NCBI GenBank assembly: GCA_021234155.1
Contig: JAJEKV010000095.1
Span: 1,243,524-1,307,523, forward strand
DNA length: 64,000 nucleotides
Direction: 5' to 3'
From: Isoetes taiwanensis
Lineage: Eukaryota; Streptophyta; Lycopodiopsida; Isoetales; Isoetaceae
Positions 11,393 through 23,993 of the stretch are shown here, in pieces. Made by a program: the position numbers and the translations under genes. The stretch's first letter is position 1. Each line of letters begins with the position of its first letter. The notes under the pieces were generated by a model. It made no database searches, had not been told where the DNA came from, and saw nothing but the letters and a program-made list of their open reading frames with translations.

Positions 11393-12057
11393 GGACTCTC
11401 CCCTCTTGTGAGGGATCCCCGCAAGGTCCCCGGCCTCGCTTTGACTTGGGGAAGGGTGCCAGCTCGGTTGCCCATAACGGGCTGCCCCGACCGCTATAAT
11501 GCTAACCTTTTGACCTAGACCTTCTCCTAAAATTCGAAAATTGGGCTGTGTCTTTGGAGATGAATTAGGAATCCAGCTGGCAAAAATTCAGAATTTATTT
11601 TGGTACAATGCATTAATTACGAATTTATGAATGTCTTGCCACTGCAAAAGTGCCCCCCGACTTCTAATTGCCACATCGGGAGGAGGACAAGCCCAAACTC
11701 CATTCCATCAGTTTCCTTGCTCCGCGTTCTTGGCCGCAACTTCTCGGTCAGGTCTCAACTGCAACAGACCAAGACTCGACCCCCAAAATGCGAACCCTTC
11801 TAGAACCTGGCAACACACAGGGTTTACGTTTCGGAGTCCCTCTCTTTGTCAGATTCGACCGGGATCTTGCGCCGTGTCTTGTCGTGGGGTGGGGGTGTTG
11901 ATGCCAGAGCACGGACCCTAAAATCCCCCCGAAAGCTGTTTGCTCCGAATTTCCTCTCCCTAAGGCCCTGGGGACGGACGGGCGACCTCCCCTCTCCGGA
12001 ACCGCGATTTGGCTTTGCCAATGGACTCATAACATCGACATTGCCCTGGAGACCAAG
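11393..12057. repeat. truncated satellite unit 4
   Basis: This unit runs normally to GGAGACCAAGTTC and then jumps straight to CCCTGCAAGGTCCTGG, the start region of the next unit, losing about 460 bp. It looks like an internal deletion or an unequal exchange between non-equivalent positions, with a few bases of shared sequence at the junction. Confidence 0.8.
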
Positions 12058-13175
12058 TTCCCTGCAAGGTCCTGGCCTCGTTTGACTTGGGGAAGGGTGC
12101 CAGCTCGGTTGCCCCGCAACGGGCTGCCCCGACCGTTCTAATGCTAACCCTTTGACCTAGACCTTCTCCGAAAATTCTGAAATTTGGGCTGTGTGCTGGA
12201 GATGAATTAGGAAACCAGCTAGCAAAAATTCAGAATTTATTTTCGTACAATGCATTAATTACGAATTCATGAATGTCTTGCCAATTTCAAAAGTGCCCCC
12301 GACTTCTAATTGCCACATCGGGAGGAGGACTTGAAGCCCAAACTCCATTCCGATCTAGAATTTTTTGGGCGTTCTTGGCGGCAACTTCTCGGTCGGTCCA
12401 AACCGGATAGACCAAGACTTGGCCCCCAAAATGCAAACCCTTCTAGAACACCCAACCCACGGGGTTTACGTTTGGAGGGCCCTCTCCTTTTTTGGATCCC
12501 ACCTTGGGGTCCTGGTGTCTTGTCATGGGGTGGGGGATGTTGATGCCCGCCTCGGACCCTAAAATCCCGGGAAGGGTGCCAGCTCGGGTTTCTCTCCCAA
12601 GGCCACGGGGGCGGATGATAATGCTACCTTCCCTCTCCTTCTCCCAAAATTCCGAAAATTTGGCTCGCCAATGGACTCGAGAACAATTGCCAAAAATTCA
12701 AGTTCCGGCCAGACAATGCATTACCTCCAAGAAGCGCCAAAGTAGCTCATGTCCATCACACTCGTAGTCAATTGGCCCCCGGATGTGGATGCCACTTGTC
12801 GTGGAGGACAAGGCAAAACCCATTCCTTGTAACTTGCTCTCTAGGGTAATTTCGCCATTCCTTCTTTTGACTTGGCGGGGTCGATTTGCCATTCAGGAGA
12901 TTCCAAGTGCCGAGCGACAAAACAACTTGTGGTTTCTAGAACCTCGGCCGACCTCGGGGGCGCCCACGGTTTGACAAGTTCTCCGGGACCGATCTCGACC
13001 GGAATCTTTTGGGCCTTCCCAAAGGGGCCACGAGCGGAGGATCAACGGTTGGATAGGGGCACCGGTCCTAAAATCCCCCAAGGGGTGGTCATTAGCGTCG
13101 CCCCCTAAGGCCACCGGGACTAGGAAGGGCTGCCTCGGGAACTTTTTGATCCCACCTCCACGGACTCATAACATC
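12058..13175. repeat. shuffled satellite unit 5
   Basis: The unit keeps near-normal length, but between about 12340 and 13170 it is a mosaic of words of roughly 8-30 nt taken from other positions of the monomer. Examples are GATCTAGAATTTTTTGGGC inside the first third (12352), GGGAAGGGTGCCAGCTCGG at 12569, and GGACTCATAACATCG just before the next unit at 13161. Joins occur at short shared words. Units 6-8 show milder signs. Confidence 0.75.
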
Positions 13176-16100
13176 GACTCTCCCCTCTTGTGAGGGATCC
13201 CTGCAAGGTCCCCGGCCTCGTTTGACTTGGGGAAGGGGTGCCAGCTCGGTTGCCCATGAACGGGCTGCCCCACCGCTTCTAATGCTAACCCTTTGACCTA
13301 GACCTTCTCCGAAAATTCTGAAATTTGGGCTGTGTGCTGGAGATGAATTAGGAAACCAGCTAGCAAAAATTCAGAATTTATTTTCGTACAATGCATTAAT
13401 TACGAATTCATGAATGTCTTGCCACTGCAAAAGTGCCCCCCGACTTCTAATTGCCACATCGGGAGGAGGACAAGCCCAAACTCCATTCCGTCAGTTTTTC
13501 TTGCTCCGCGTTCTTGGCAGCAACTTCTCGGTCAGGTCCAAACTGCAACAGACCAAGACTTGGCCCCCAAAATGCAAACCCTTCTAGAACCTGGCAACCC
13601 ACAGGGTTTACGTTTCGGAGGCCCTCTCCTTGTCAGATTCGGCCGGGACCTTCTTGTGTGTCTTGTCATGGGGTGGGGTTGTTGATGCTTGAGCACGGAC
13701 CCTAAAATCCCCCTAAGCCGCTTGCCCCAAATTTCCTCTCCCCAAGGCCTTAGGGACCGGATGGGCGACCTCCCTCTCCGAATCAAGCGATTTGGCTCGC
13801 CAATGGACTCCGAGAACGTTGACATTGCCACAGGGACCAAGTTCCGTGGCGAAGACCACCCGGACCTCCAAGAAGCGCCAAAGTAGCTCATGTCCATCAC
13901 ACTCGTAGTCAATTGGCCTAGGATGTGGATGCCTGGGGATGTGAGTGTTTCTTTCTTTGCAAAACCGACCTTGTAACTTGCTCCCTATGGTAATTTAGCC
14001 ATTCCGGACGACTTGGCGTGGTCGATTTGCCATTCCGAGACTCCCGGTGCCCGAACGACAAAACACCTGCGGTTTCTACAAGGCCGACCTCGGGGCGCCC
14101 GCCGGGTTTGACAAGTTCTCCCGGACCGATCTAGAATCTTTTGGGCCTTCCCAAGAGGGGCCCCCGAACGGAGGATCCAACGGTTGGATAGGGGAACCGG
14201 TCTCCGGGAGGGTGGTCATTAGCGTCGGGCCCCGTGGGAGCGCTAGGAAGGGTCTGCCTCGAAGAACTTTTTGATCCCACCTCCTCGGGGCCTGGACTCT
14301 CCCCTCTTGTGAGGGATCCCCAAGGTCCTGGCCTCGTTTGACTTGGGGAAGGGTGCCGCTCGGTTGCCCCATAGCGGGCTGCCCCCGACCGTTCTAATGC
14401 TAACCCTTTGACCTAGTCCTTCTCAGAAAATTCCAAAATTTGGGCTGTGTCTTTGGAGATGAATTAGGAATCCAGTTGCAAAAATTCGAATTTATTTTAG
14501 CATACAATGCATTAATTACAAATTTATGAATGTCTTGCCACTTTGCAAAAGTGCCCCCGACTTCTAATTGCCACATCGGGAGGAGGACAAGCCCAAACTC
14601 CATTCCGTTAGTTTCCCTTGCTCAGCGTTCTTGGCGCCCAACTTCTGGGTCAGTCCCAACCGCAAATGACCAAGACTCGGCCCCAAAACGCAAAACCCTT
14701 CTAGAACACGGCAACCCACGGGGGTTTACGTTTGGAGGCCCTCTCCTTGTCAGATTCAGCCGGGACCTTGCGCCGTGTCTTGTCGTGGGGTGGGGTTGTT
14801 GACGCCAGAGCACGGACCCTGAAATCCCCCCGGAAGCTGCTTGCCCCAAATTTCCTCTCCCCAAGGCCTTAGGGGCCGGGGCCGGCGACCTCCCCTCTCT
14901 CCAGAATCCGCTAGATTTGGCTTTGCCAATGAACTCATAACGTTGACATTGCCACAGGGACCAAGTTCCGTGGGCCGAAGACCACCCGACCTCCAAGAAG
15001 CGCCAAAGTAGCTCATGTCCATCACACTCGTAGTCAATTGGCCTAGGATGTGGATCTTGGGATGTCGTGGAGGCGTGAGTGTTTCTTTCTTTTGCAAACC
15101 GACCTTGTAACTTGCTCCCTATGGTAATTTCTCCATTCCGGGCGACTTAGCGGGGTCGATTTGCCATTCCTGGACTCCCGGTGCGAACGATAAAACATCT
15201 GCGGTTTCTACAAGGGCGACCTCGGGGCGCCCAGCGGTTTAACAAGTTCTCCTGACCGATCTAGAATCTTTTGGGCCTTCCCAAAGGGGCCCCTGAGCGG
15301 AGGATCCAACGGTCGGATAGGGGAACCGCCTCGGGAGGGTGGTCATTAGCGTCGGCGGCCCCGTGGGAGCGCTGGAAGGAAGGGCTTTTTTTTTTTGGAT
15401 CCCACCTCCGGGGGTCCTGGACTCTCCCCCTCTTGTGAGGGATCCCCCGCAAGGTCCCCGCCTCGCTTGACTTGGGGAAGGGTGCCAGCTCGGTTGCCCC
15501 ATAGCGGGCTGCCCCACCGCTCTAATGCTAACCCTTTGACCTAGTCCTTCTCCTAAAATTCCGAAAATTGGGCTGTGTGCTGGAGATGAATTAGGAATCC
15601 AGCTGGCAAAAATTCAGAATTTATTTTCGTACAATGCATTAATTACAAATTTATGAATGTCTTGCCACTGCAAAAGTGCCCCCCGACTTCTAATTGCCAC
15701 ATCGGGAGGAGGACAAGCCTAAACTCCATTCCGTTAGTTTCCCTTGCTCCGCGTTCTTGGCCGCAACTTCTCGGTCAGTCCCAAGCGCAATGACCAAGAC
15801 TTCGGCCCCAAAACGCAAACCCTTCTAGAACCAGCAACCCACGGGGTTTACTATGTTTGGAGGCCCTCTCTTTGTCGATTCGGCCGGGATCTTCTTGCCC
15901 AGTGTCTTGTCGTGGGGTGGGGTGTTGATGCCGAGCACGGACCTAAAATCCCCCGCTTTTGTTCAATTTCCTCTCCCCAAGCCCCCGGGCCACGGCGACC
16001 TCCCTCTCAGGAATCAAGATTTGGCTTTGCCAATGGACTCATAACATCGACATTGCCACAGGGACCAAGTTCCGGTGGCCGGGGGCTCCCTCAAGACCAC

Positions 16101-19100
16101 TCGACCACCAAGAAGTGCCAAAGCAGCTCATGTCCATCACACTCGTAGTCAATTGGCCTAGGATGTGGATGCCGGATACTGTCGTGGAGGGCGTGAGTGT
16201 TTCTTTCTTTTGCAAAACCGACCTTGTAACTTGCTCCCTAGGGTAATTTCTCCATTCCGGACGACTTGGCAGGTCGATTTGCCATTCCGGAGACTCCCCG
16301 GTGCCCGAACGATAAAACACTGCGGTTTCTACAAGGCCGACCTCAGGACGCCCCGCGGTTTAACAAGTTCTCCCGGACCGATCTGGAATCTTTTGGGCCT
16401 TCCCAAAAGGGGGCCCCCGAACGGAGGATCCAACGGTCCGGATAGGGGAACCGGTCTCCTGGAGGGTGGTCATTAGCGTCATGGCCCCCGGGAGCTGCTA
16501 GGAAGGAAGGGCTTTTTTTTTGATCCCACCTCCCTGGGTCCTGGACTCTCCCCTCTTGTGGGGATCCCCGCAAGGTCCCGGCCTCGTTTGACTTGGGGAA
16601 GGGTGCCAGCTCGGTTGCCCATAGAACGGGCTGCCCCGACCGCTCTAATGCTAACCCTTTGACCTAGTCCTTCTCCTAAAAATTCCTAAAATTGGGCCGT
16701 GTGTCTTTGAGATGAATTAGGAATCCAGCTTTGCAAAAATTCAGAATTTATTTTCGCATAAATGCATTAATTACGAATTTATGAATGTCTTGCCATCGCA
16801 AAAAGTGCCCCCGACTTCTAATTGCCACATCGGGAGGAGGACAAGCTGCACCAAACTCCATTCCGCCGGTTTCCCTTGCTCCGCGTTCTGGGCAAGAACT
16901 TCTTGGTCAGTCCCAATCACCATCAGACCAAGACTCGGGCCCCAAAACGCAAACCCTTCTAGAATTGCAACCCACAGGGTTTACGTTTCGGAGGCCCTCT
17001 CCTTGTCAGATTCGGCCGGGACCTTGCGCCGTGTCTTGTCATGGGGCAGGGGTGTTGATGCCAGAGCACGGACCCTGAAATCCCCCCGGAAGCTACTTGC
17101 CCCAAATTTCCTCTCCCCAAGGCCCTAGGGACGGACGGGCGACCTCCCCTCTCCGTAACCGCGATTTGGCTCTGCCAATGGACTCAGAACGTTGACATTG
17201 CCCTGGGGACCAAGTTCCGTGGCCAGAAGACCACCCGACCTCCAAGAAGCGCCAAAGTAGCTCATGTCCATCACACTCGTAGTCAATTGGCCTAGGATAC
17301 TGTCGTGGAGGGCGTGAGTGTTTCTTTCTTTTGCATAACCGACCTTGTAACTTGCTCCCTATGGTAATTTCGCCATTCCGCACTTACTTGGCAGGTCGAT
17401 TTGCCATTCCGAGACTCCCCGGTGCCCGAACGACAAAACACTCATGGTTTCTACAAGGCGACCTCGGGGCGCTTCAGCGGTTTGACAAGTTCTCCCAGAC
17501 CGATCTAGAATCTTTTGGGCCTTCCCGAAGAGGGGCCCCTGAACGGAGGATCCAACGGTCGGATAGGGGAACCGGGCTCCGGGAGGGTGGTCATTAGCGT
17601 GCGGCCCCCAGGGGGAGCGCTGCTAGGAAGGGCTTTTTTGGATCCCGCCTCCTGGGGTCCGGACTCTCCCCTCTTGTGAGGGATCTCTGCAAGGTCCTGG
17701 CCTCGTTTGACTTGGGGAAGGGTGCCAGCTCGGTTGCCCCGCAACGGGCTGCCCCGACCGTTATAATGCTAACCCTTTGACCTAGACCTTCTCCGAAAAT
17801 TCCGAAAATTGGGCTGTGTGCTGGAGATGAATTAGGAATCCAGCTGGCAAAAATTCAGAATTTATTTTCGTACAATGCATTAATTACGAATTTATGAATG
17901 TCTTGCCACTGCAAAAGTGCCCCCCGACTTCTAATTGCCACATCGGGAGGAGGACAAGCCCAAACTCCATTCCGTCAGTTTCCCTTGCTCCGCGTTCTTG
18001 GCCGCAACTTCTCGGTCAGGTCCCAACTGCAACAGACCAAGACTCGGCCCCCAAAACGCAAACCTTTCTAGAACCTGGCAACACACAGGGTTTACGTTTC
18101 GGAGGCCCTCTCTTTGTCAGATTCGGCCGGGATCTTGCGTCGTGTCTTGTCGTGGGGTGGGGGTGTTGATGCCAGAGCACGGACCCTAAAATCCCCAAAG
18201 CCGCTTTTGTTCAAATTTCCTCTCCCAAGGCTCGGGGCCGGGAGCGGGCGACCTCCCCTCTCCGGAACCGCGATTTGGCTTTGCCAATGGACTCATAACA
18301 TCGACATTGCCCTGGGGACCAAGTTCCGTGGCCAGAAGACCACTCGACCACCAAGAAGTGCCAAAGTAGCTCATGTCCATCACACCCGTAGTCAATTGGC
18401 CTAGGATGTGGATGCCGGATACTGTCGTGGAGGGCGTGAGTGTTTCTTTCTTTTGCAAAACCGACCTTGTAACTTGCTCCCTAGGGTAATTTCGCGATTC
18501 CGGACGACTTGGCAGGTCGATTTGCCATTCCGGAGACTCCCCGGTGCCCGAACGACAAAACACTGCGGTTTCTACAAGGCCGACCTCAGGACGCCCCGCG
18601 GTTTAACAAGTTCTCCCGGACCGATCTGGAATCTTTTGGGCCTTCCCGAAGAGGGGCCCCTGAACGGAGGATCCAACGGTCGGATAGGGGAACCGGGCTC
18701 CGGGACGGTGGTCATTAGCGTCCGGCCCCCCGGGGGAGCGCTGCTAGGAAGGGCTGCCTCGGGAACTTTTTTGGATCCCGCCTCCTGGAATCCGGACTCT
18801 GAGGGATCCCTGCAAGGTCCTGGCCTCGTTTGACTTGGGGAAGGGTGCCAGCTCGGTTGCCCCGCAACGGGCTGCCCCGACCGTTCTAATGCTAACCCTT
18901 TGACCTAGACCTTCTCTGAAAATTCCAAAATTTGGGCTGTGTGCTGGAGATGAATTCGGAATCCAGCTAGCAAAAATTCAGAATTTATTTTCGTACAATG
19001 CATTAATTATGAATTCATGAATGTCTTGCCACTACAAAAGTGCCCCCCGACTTCTAATTGCCAGATCGGGAGGAGGACAAGCCCAAACTCCATTCCGTCA

Positions 19101-20626
19101 GTTTTCCTTGCTCCGCGTTCTTGGCCGCAACTTCTCGGTCAGGTCCAAACTGCAACAGACCAAGACTCGGCCCCCAAAATGCAAACCCTTCTAGAACCTG
19201 GCAACCCACAGGGTTTACGTTTCAGAGGCCCTCTCCTTGTCAGATTCGGCCGGGACCTTGCGCCGTGTCTTGTCGTGGGGTGGGGGTGTTGATGCCAGAG
19301 CACGGACCCTAAAATCCCCCCGGAAGCTGCTTGCTCCGAATTTCCTCTCCCCAAGGCCCTGGGGACGGACGAGCGACCTTCCCTCTCCGGAACCGCGATT
19401 TGGCTCTGCCAATGGACTCAGAACAATTGCCCTGGGACCAAGTTCGGTGGCCAAAAGACCACCCGACCTCCAAGAAGCGCCAAAGTAGCTCATGTCCGTC
19501 ACACTCGTAGTCAATTGGCCTAGGATGTGGATGCCGGATACTGTCGTGGAGGGCGTGAGGCAAAACCGACCTTGTAACTTGCTCTCTAGGGTAATTTCGC
19601 CATTCCGGACGACTTGGCAGGGTCGATTTGCCATTCCGGAGACTCCCCCCAAAGGTGCGAACGACAAAACATCATGCGGTTTTCTACAAGGCCGAGGCCT
19701 CGGGGCGCCCAGCGGTTTGACAAGTTCTCCCGGACCGATCGGAATCTTTTGGGCCTTCCCCAAGAGGGGCCCCCCGAATGGAGGATCCAACGGTCGGGAT
19801 AGGGGGAACCAGCTCTCGGGAGGGTGGTCATTAGCGTCAAATATCCCGTGGGAGCCGCTAGGAAGGGCTGCCTCGGAACTTTTTTTGGATCCCGCCTCCG
19901 GGGTCCTGGACTCTCCCCTCTTGTGAGGGATCCCCGCAAGGTCCCCGCCTCGTTTGACTTGGGGAAGGGTGCCACTCGGTTGCCCCCAGCGAATCCGGCC
20001 CCGACCGCTTCTAATGCTAACCCCTTTGACCTAGACCTTCTCCTCAAAATTCCAAAAATTGGGTCAGGTCTTTGGAGATGAATTAGGAATCCAGGTGGCA
20101 AAAAATCAGAATTTATTTTCGTACAATGCATTAATTACTTAATTTATGAATGTCTTGCCACTGCAAAAGCGCCCCCTGACTTCTAATTGCCACATCGGGA
20201 GGAGGACACACCCAAACTCCATTCCGTCAGTTCCCCTTTCTTTGTGTTCTTGGCCCAGCTTCTCGGTCAGGTCCCAACTGCAACAGACCAAGACTCAGCC
20301 CCCAAAACACAAACTCTTCTAGAACCTAGCAACCCACAGGGTTTACGTTTCGGAGGCCCTCTCCTTGTCAGATTCGGCCGGGACCTTGCGCCGTGTCTTG
20401 TCGTGGGAGGGGGGGTGTTGACGCTGAGCACGGACCCTAAAATCCCCCTAAGTCGCTTGCCCTGAATTTCCTCTCCCAAGGCCCCAGGGGCCGGACCCCC
20501 CGACCTTCCCTCTCCGGAACCGCGATCATGTGTGAGTGAATATGTGGGATGGTTGGGTGTGAAAGCACATCATCTGTAATTAACATATTGTTGCAATATA
20601 TTGTGTGTTCTAAACTCTCTTTCTTC

Positions 20627-20674
20627 TTTTTTTTTTTTTTTTTTTTTTTTTTTGGGGGGGGGGGGGGGTGGGGG
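20627..20674. repeat. T27 run followed by G15 run
   Basis: Twenty-seven Ts pass directly into fifteen Gs, then T and five more Gs. The tract stands about 100 bp beyond the end of the satellite array. It may be a real homopolymer pair or a consensus artefact. Confidence 0.85.
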
Positions 20675-22583
20675 ACAATAACTTGAAAAACTAACGAAAT
20701 CCTGATATACACAATGGGATTAAAATTCTGCAATGTGATCATAGTTCAGGATATGTTGTGGAAGATGTCGAACAACAAAAATCATGAATTCAATTGAGGC
20801 GAAATGATCAGAATATGTAATGCATTTGTGTGACTATGTGTAGGGGTATGCATCCATGGCAAATGATATCGAATTTGACAACACCCTAGTGGGTGTATAG
20901 AATATTTTTCTATATACCATCATATCCATGCCAATTCCAAGCCTCCGACATGGACAACACATAAAATATCTAATTTTATAAAAACTTCTATGCTTCTTAT
21001 TGAACCACATTATGAATTGGCATGTTATTCAATCTCCGTCTTTTATGATCATAAGGAGTATCTTATTATTTATGCCAAAATCTAAGTATATTTTTGTTTG
21101 TTTATTATTGTTAGTCTAAAGTATATTTTATCTATTAGAGAATAGCTACAATGAGCATAGATTTGGGCATCATAACTATAGGCACCATAGCCTGTAGTTA
21201 AGAAGCTTAACTATTGCCAGCTTCTAAGAAATGCATATCACTTGGTAGCTCCAAAGATGCTTAATGACATCATTTCTTGCTGACAGCTTGCAAGAACTGC
21301 ATGCCACATTGATGCCGGCCAGGATTTTGGGTTTATAGCTTTAGACATGCTTGGCGACCAAATGTTGCACTCAAGTCAAGCCATCATTTCCAAATATTTT
21401 GCTTTTCCTAAATAAAGTTCAAGTAAGAAGCCATACGTTTTGGTATAATGACACTGACAGATTTCTCAATATAATGACAATGACAGCTTTCTATGATATT
21501 ATGTTTGTCTAAATAATCGTCATTGAGGTGCATGCCCTATGAAACATGGAGATGGAATTCCAAATTCTTACTGCATTTAGTCTTCTCCAGTCACTCCCTT
21601 ATGTGCTAATACCATAACGCATAGTTGAACATGCTATCCATGGAGCACAATTAATAAAAGGCACACAACAGAAAATTCTACTGGAAAACCCTATAGGCTA
21701 TTAGGTACAGTTAAAGTGACCTGCATATCAACCCAAAAATAATAGAAGTCGTCCATTCTCATCATGGTGGATATGATCAATAATAGCAAATTCTTCAGTA
21801 TATCCAACAACAGAAGAAGGGACATCAAAGAACAATAAGTAAACCTTCAATGAATACCTCATGCACCCATTAAAACAATCAACTGCCAATCAAGTTACCA
21901 TTCTAAATGAATCTTGGTCAAGAAGACTGTAAAAATAGAACGTCTCTTCATAGACTGCAGAAGATATAAAAACAAAACATGATAAGACATAGCAACAAAG
22001 AAGATGAACTATTTACCTCAAAACATTACTTTTGTGATGGAACATGAGCAAGCAAGAGCCCGAATTTATAATTGCTCTCTTCCTAATAGTTCATTAAGAA
22101 CCGCTTTGGTTTCTACCAAAAGGATGGATATAAAACGAAGAATCAGAAAAGCAGCATCTACTACATGCAGATTAAAATAGTAGGGTCAACTTCGCATCTA
22201 GAATATCATGTCATTCATGCATCCGAAAGAATGGCACATCCGAAAAGAATGTATTAAGTGGAATCAATAAATAAATACTCATAAAAAATAACCCAGTTGC
22301 AAAGATGTGATGCAACACAATAAGAAAGTAAAAGCCATATAAGCACTGAAAATAATGCAATGCATTAATAAATCGTAATGCATCACAAATGGCAAAAAGG
22401 ATTGAAATAGATCAAATGCAGGTGGGCAACTAAGAAACTATTAGCCTATTAAATAGCCAATCACTAATGGAAAGAATGGAGATGAATCCTCTGGAACGAA
22501 CACTATCAAAATATATGCATAAAATACCTTACAAACTTTATGGGCCACAAAACTTCTTAATCAATCAAGAATTATATTTCAAA
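20675..22583. other. AT-rich non-coding stretch
   Basis: I see no gene, repeat array or transposon end here. Open frames are short and lack recognisable motifs. Part of it reads like ordinary intergenic plant DNA, with scattered A/T tracts. Confidence 0.6.
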
Positions 22584-23392
22584 CTAGTAATGGTGCCCAG
22601 CGTTGCTGGGCATAAATTGGGAACCTGTGTGGACGAAAACATGTTCAGCTCAGATTCCTTTTGATAAATCTAACATAATAGAAACTAAGCCCAGCATTGC
22701 TGAGCTTTAAGAGGTTTTTGTGCATTGGACACCCTTCCTCTTCCCTTTGTCTTTTTCTTTTTCCTGTATTTTCTTTTTTCCTCGTTTTCCTACATACTTT
22801 CCTTTTTCCTTTTTTTTTTTTTCGCATTTTCCTACACGTCTTATTTTTCCCTTCTCTCTCTCTTCTCTTCCCTTCCGTTTTCCCTTTCCATTTTTCCCTT
22901 CCCTTTTTTCTGACGGACTTTTTCACGTCTTATTTTTCCCTTCTCTCTTTTTTTTCCTTTTTTTAGCCTCTTCTCCCTTCTCTTCCCTTCCGTTTCCCCT
23001 TTCCCTTTTTCCCTTCCCTTTTTTTCTGACGGACTTTTTCCCTTCCCTTTCATCCTTTGCCCGCCCTTCCCATTTTTCCATTTTCTTTTTTCTTTTCTTT
23101 TTCACTTCCCCTTTTCCCATGACCTTTTTTCATTCTCTTTTTCCCATATTTTCATGTGCCTCTTTTCTTCCTTTCCCCATCCTCTTCCTCTTTATCCTTT
23201 CCTTTTTCCGATTCTCTTTTCCCATTTCCCTCTCCCCTTTTTCTCGTGCCCATTTTCCCTTCCCTTCCCCCCTTTCCGCCTTCTTTTTCCTTCGCTTTCC
23301 ATTCTTTCACCCCACTTCTTTTTTATTTTCTCTTTCCCTATGCCTCTTCCTATTCCTTTCTCTCTACCTTTTTTATGTGCACCCTTTTCTCC
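22584..23392 (-). mobile_element. Helitron family A, 3' part, interrupted by a LINE end
   Basis: On the minus strand the element ends with a hairpin GCCCAGCAACGCTGGGC, then ACCATTACTAG and host T. About 95 nt further in lies a second hairpin-like word, AGCTCAGCAATGCTGGGCTT. The body beyond 22730 is a pyrimidine tract on the plus strand. No 5' end is present: the tract runs into a LINE 3' fragment at 23393. Compare the complete relatives at 31976-33066 and 35695-37688. Confidence 0.75.
22730..23392. repeat. polypyrimidine tract inside Helitron A
   Basis: The plus strand is nearly all C and T in CCCTTTTTCCCTTCC words with isolated G and A. Long frames exist on both strands because C/T-only codons contain no stop; they encode Phe/Ser/Leu/Pro or Lys/Glu/Gly/Arg low complexity and are not genes. 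Confidence 0.9.
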
Positions 23393-23903
23393 TACTTGTA
23401 CACCCAGTTGCCCATGAAGAAGCGCAGACTTATAGCTTCCATTTGCACGGGTGCACATCGCCTCCGCATTGAGACAGGACGTTGGGCTCGGGAAGCACGA
23501 GAGCAAAGGCTTTGCCAGTGTTGCCACCAGGGCGCCATTGAGGATGAATGTCATGCCCTCCAGATCTGCCCAGTATTTCCAGCGGTATGTTCGATTACTA
23601 GTGCCTGGCCAACTGTTGCATGAGTTGTTAAATACGGCGTCAGTGGGATTGTTGGGGTCATATCTCCAAGAGGTTATGGATGCACGGACTCAGTTGTGTC
23701 TTCCGGGACGGTATTGAACTGTCCTACACAATTGTACAGCATGCCAGCAGACTTATTACTGCTAAGGTTTTTCCCTCGAAAACCCTTCGGGGCGGGGGTT
23801 TTTTAATCCTGTCAGTAATGCGTTTGCTGCTCTCTTTTTTGTTTGGGTCCCATAGGCCAGTCGGTCTCCATGGATGCTAAAAATCTATTCTATTCTATTA
23901 TAA
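23393..23903 (+). mobile_element. LINE 3' fragment, copy 2
   Basis: This 510-bp piece matches 4005-4521 at roughly 97-98 percent by eye, starting at TACTTGTACACCCAGTTGCC. It includes the zinc-motif end of ORF2 (RLCQCCHQGAIEDECHALQIC), the 3'-UTR hairpin and the TTCTA tail. It lacks 11-12 bp around 23580 relative to copy 1. It joins the pyrimidine tract on the left and the Helitron B end on the right. Confidence 0.9.
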
Positions 23904-23974
23904 CTAGAACCGTGTGCCCGGTGATGCTGGGCATTAGCTGTAGATGCATGAATTAGGTAGGTGCAATAATGAAT
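23904..23974 (-). mobile_element. Helitron B 3' terminus, second copy
   Basis: It is nearly identical to 4522-4591 (GCTGGGC replaces GCCGGGC, so the stem is imperfect) and again abuts the LINE tail. After the shared GTGCAATAATGAATAG word, the sequence turns into Helitron A at about 23990. Confidence 0.65.
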
Positions 23975-23993
23975 AGAATGGTTTTAATGGAAG

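Larger units (their letters stand above)
8026..20526. repeat. satellite-like array, about 12 units of 1.12 kb
   Basis: The same 1.1-kb sequence repeats head to tail. Using GGACTCTCCCCTCTTGTG as phase mark, units start at 8037, 9162, 10294, 11393, about 12058, about 13176, 14294, 15419, 16543, 17661, 18794 and 19908, giving periods of 1099-1133 bp. The array opens at TCCTGGGATCCGG and stops inside a unit at 20526. Units are GC-rich with an AT-rich portion (AATTTATTTTCGTACAATGCATTAATTACGAA is split across positions such as 9357-9388). Most units agree closely; units 4 and 5 are exceptional. No conserved coding frame persists through all units. The array ends abruptly in unrelated AT-rich DNA. 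Confidence 0.95.
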
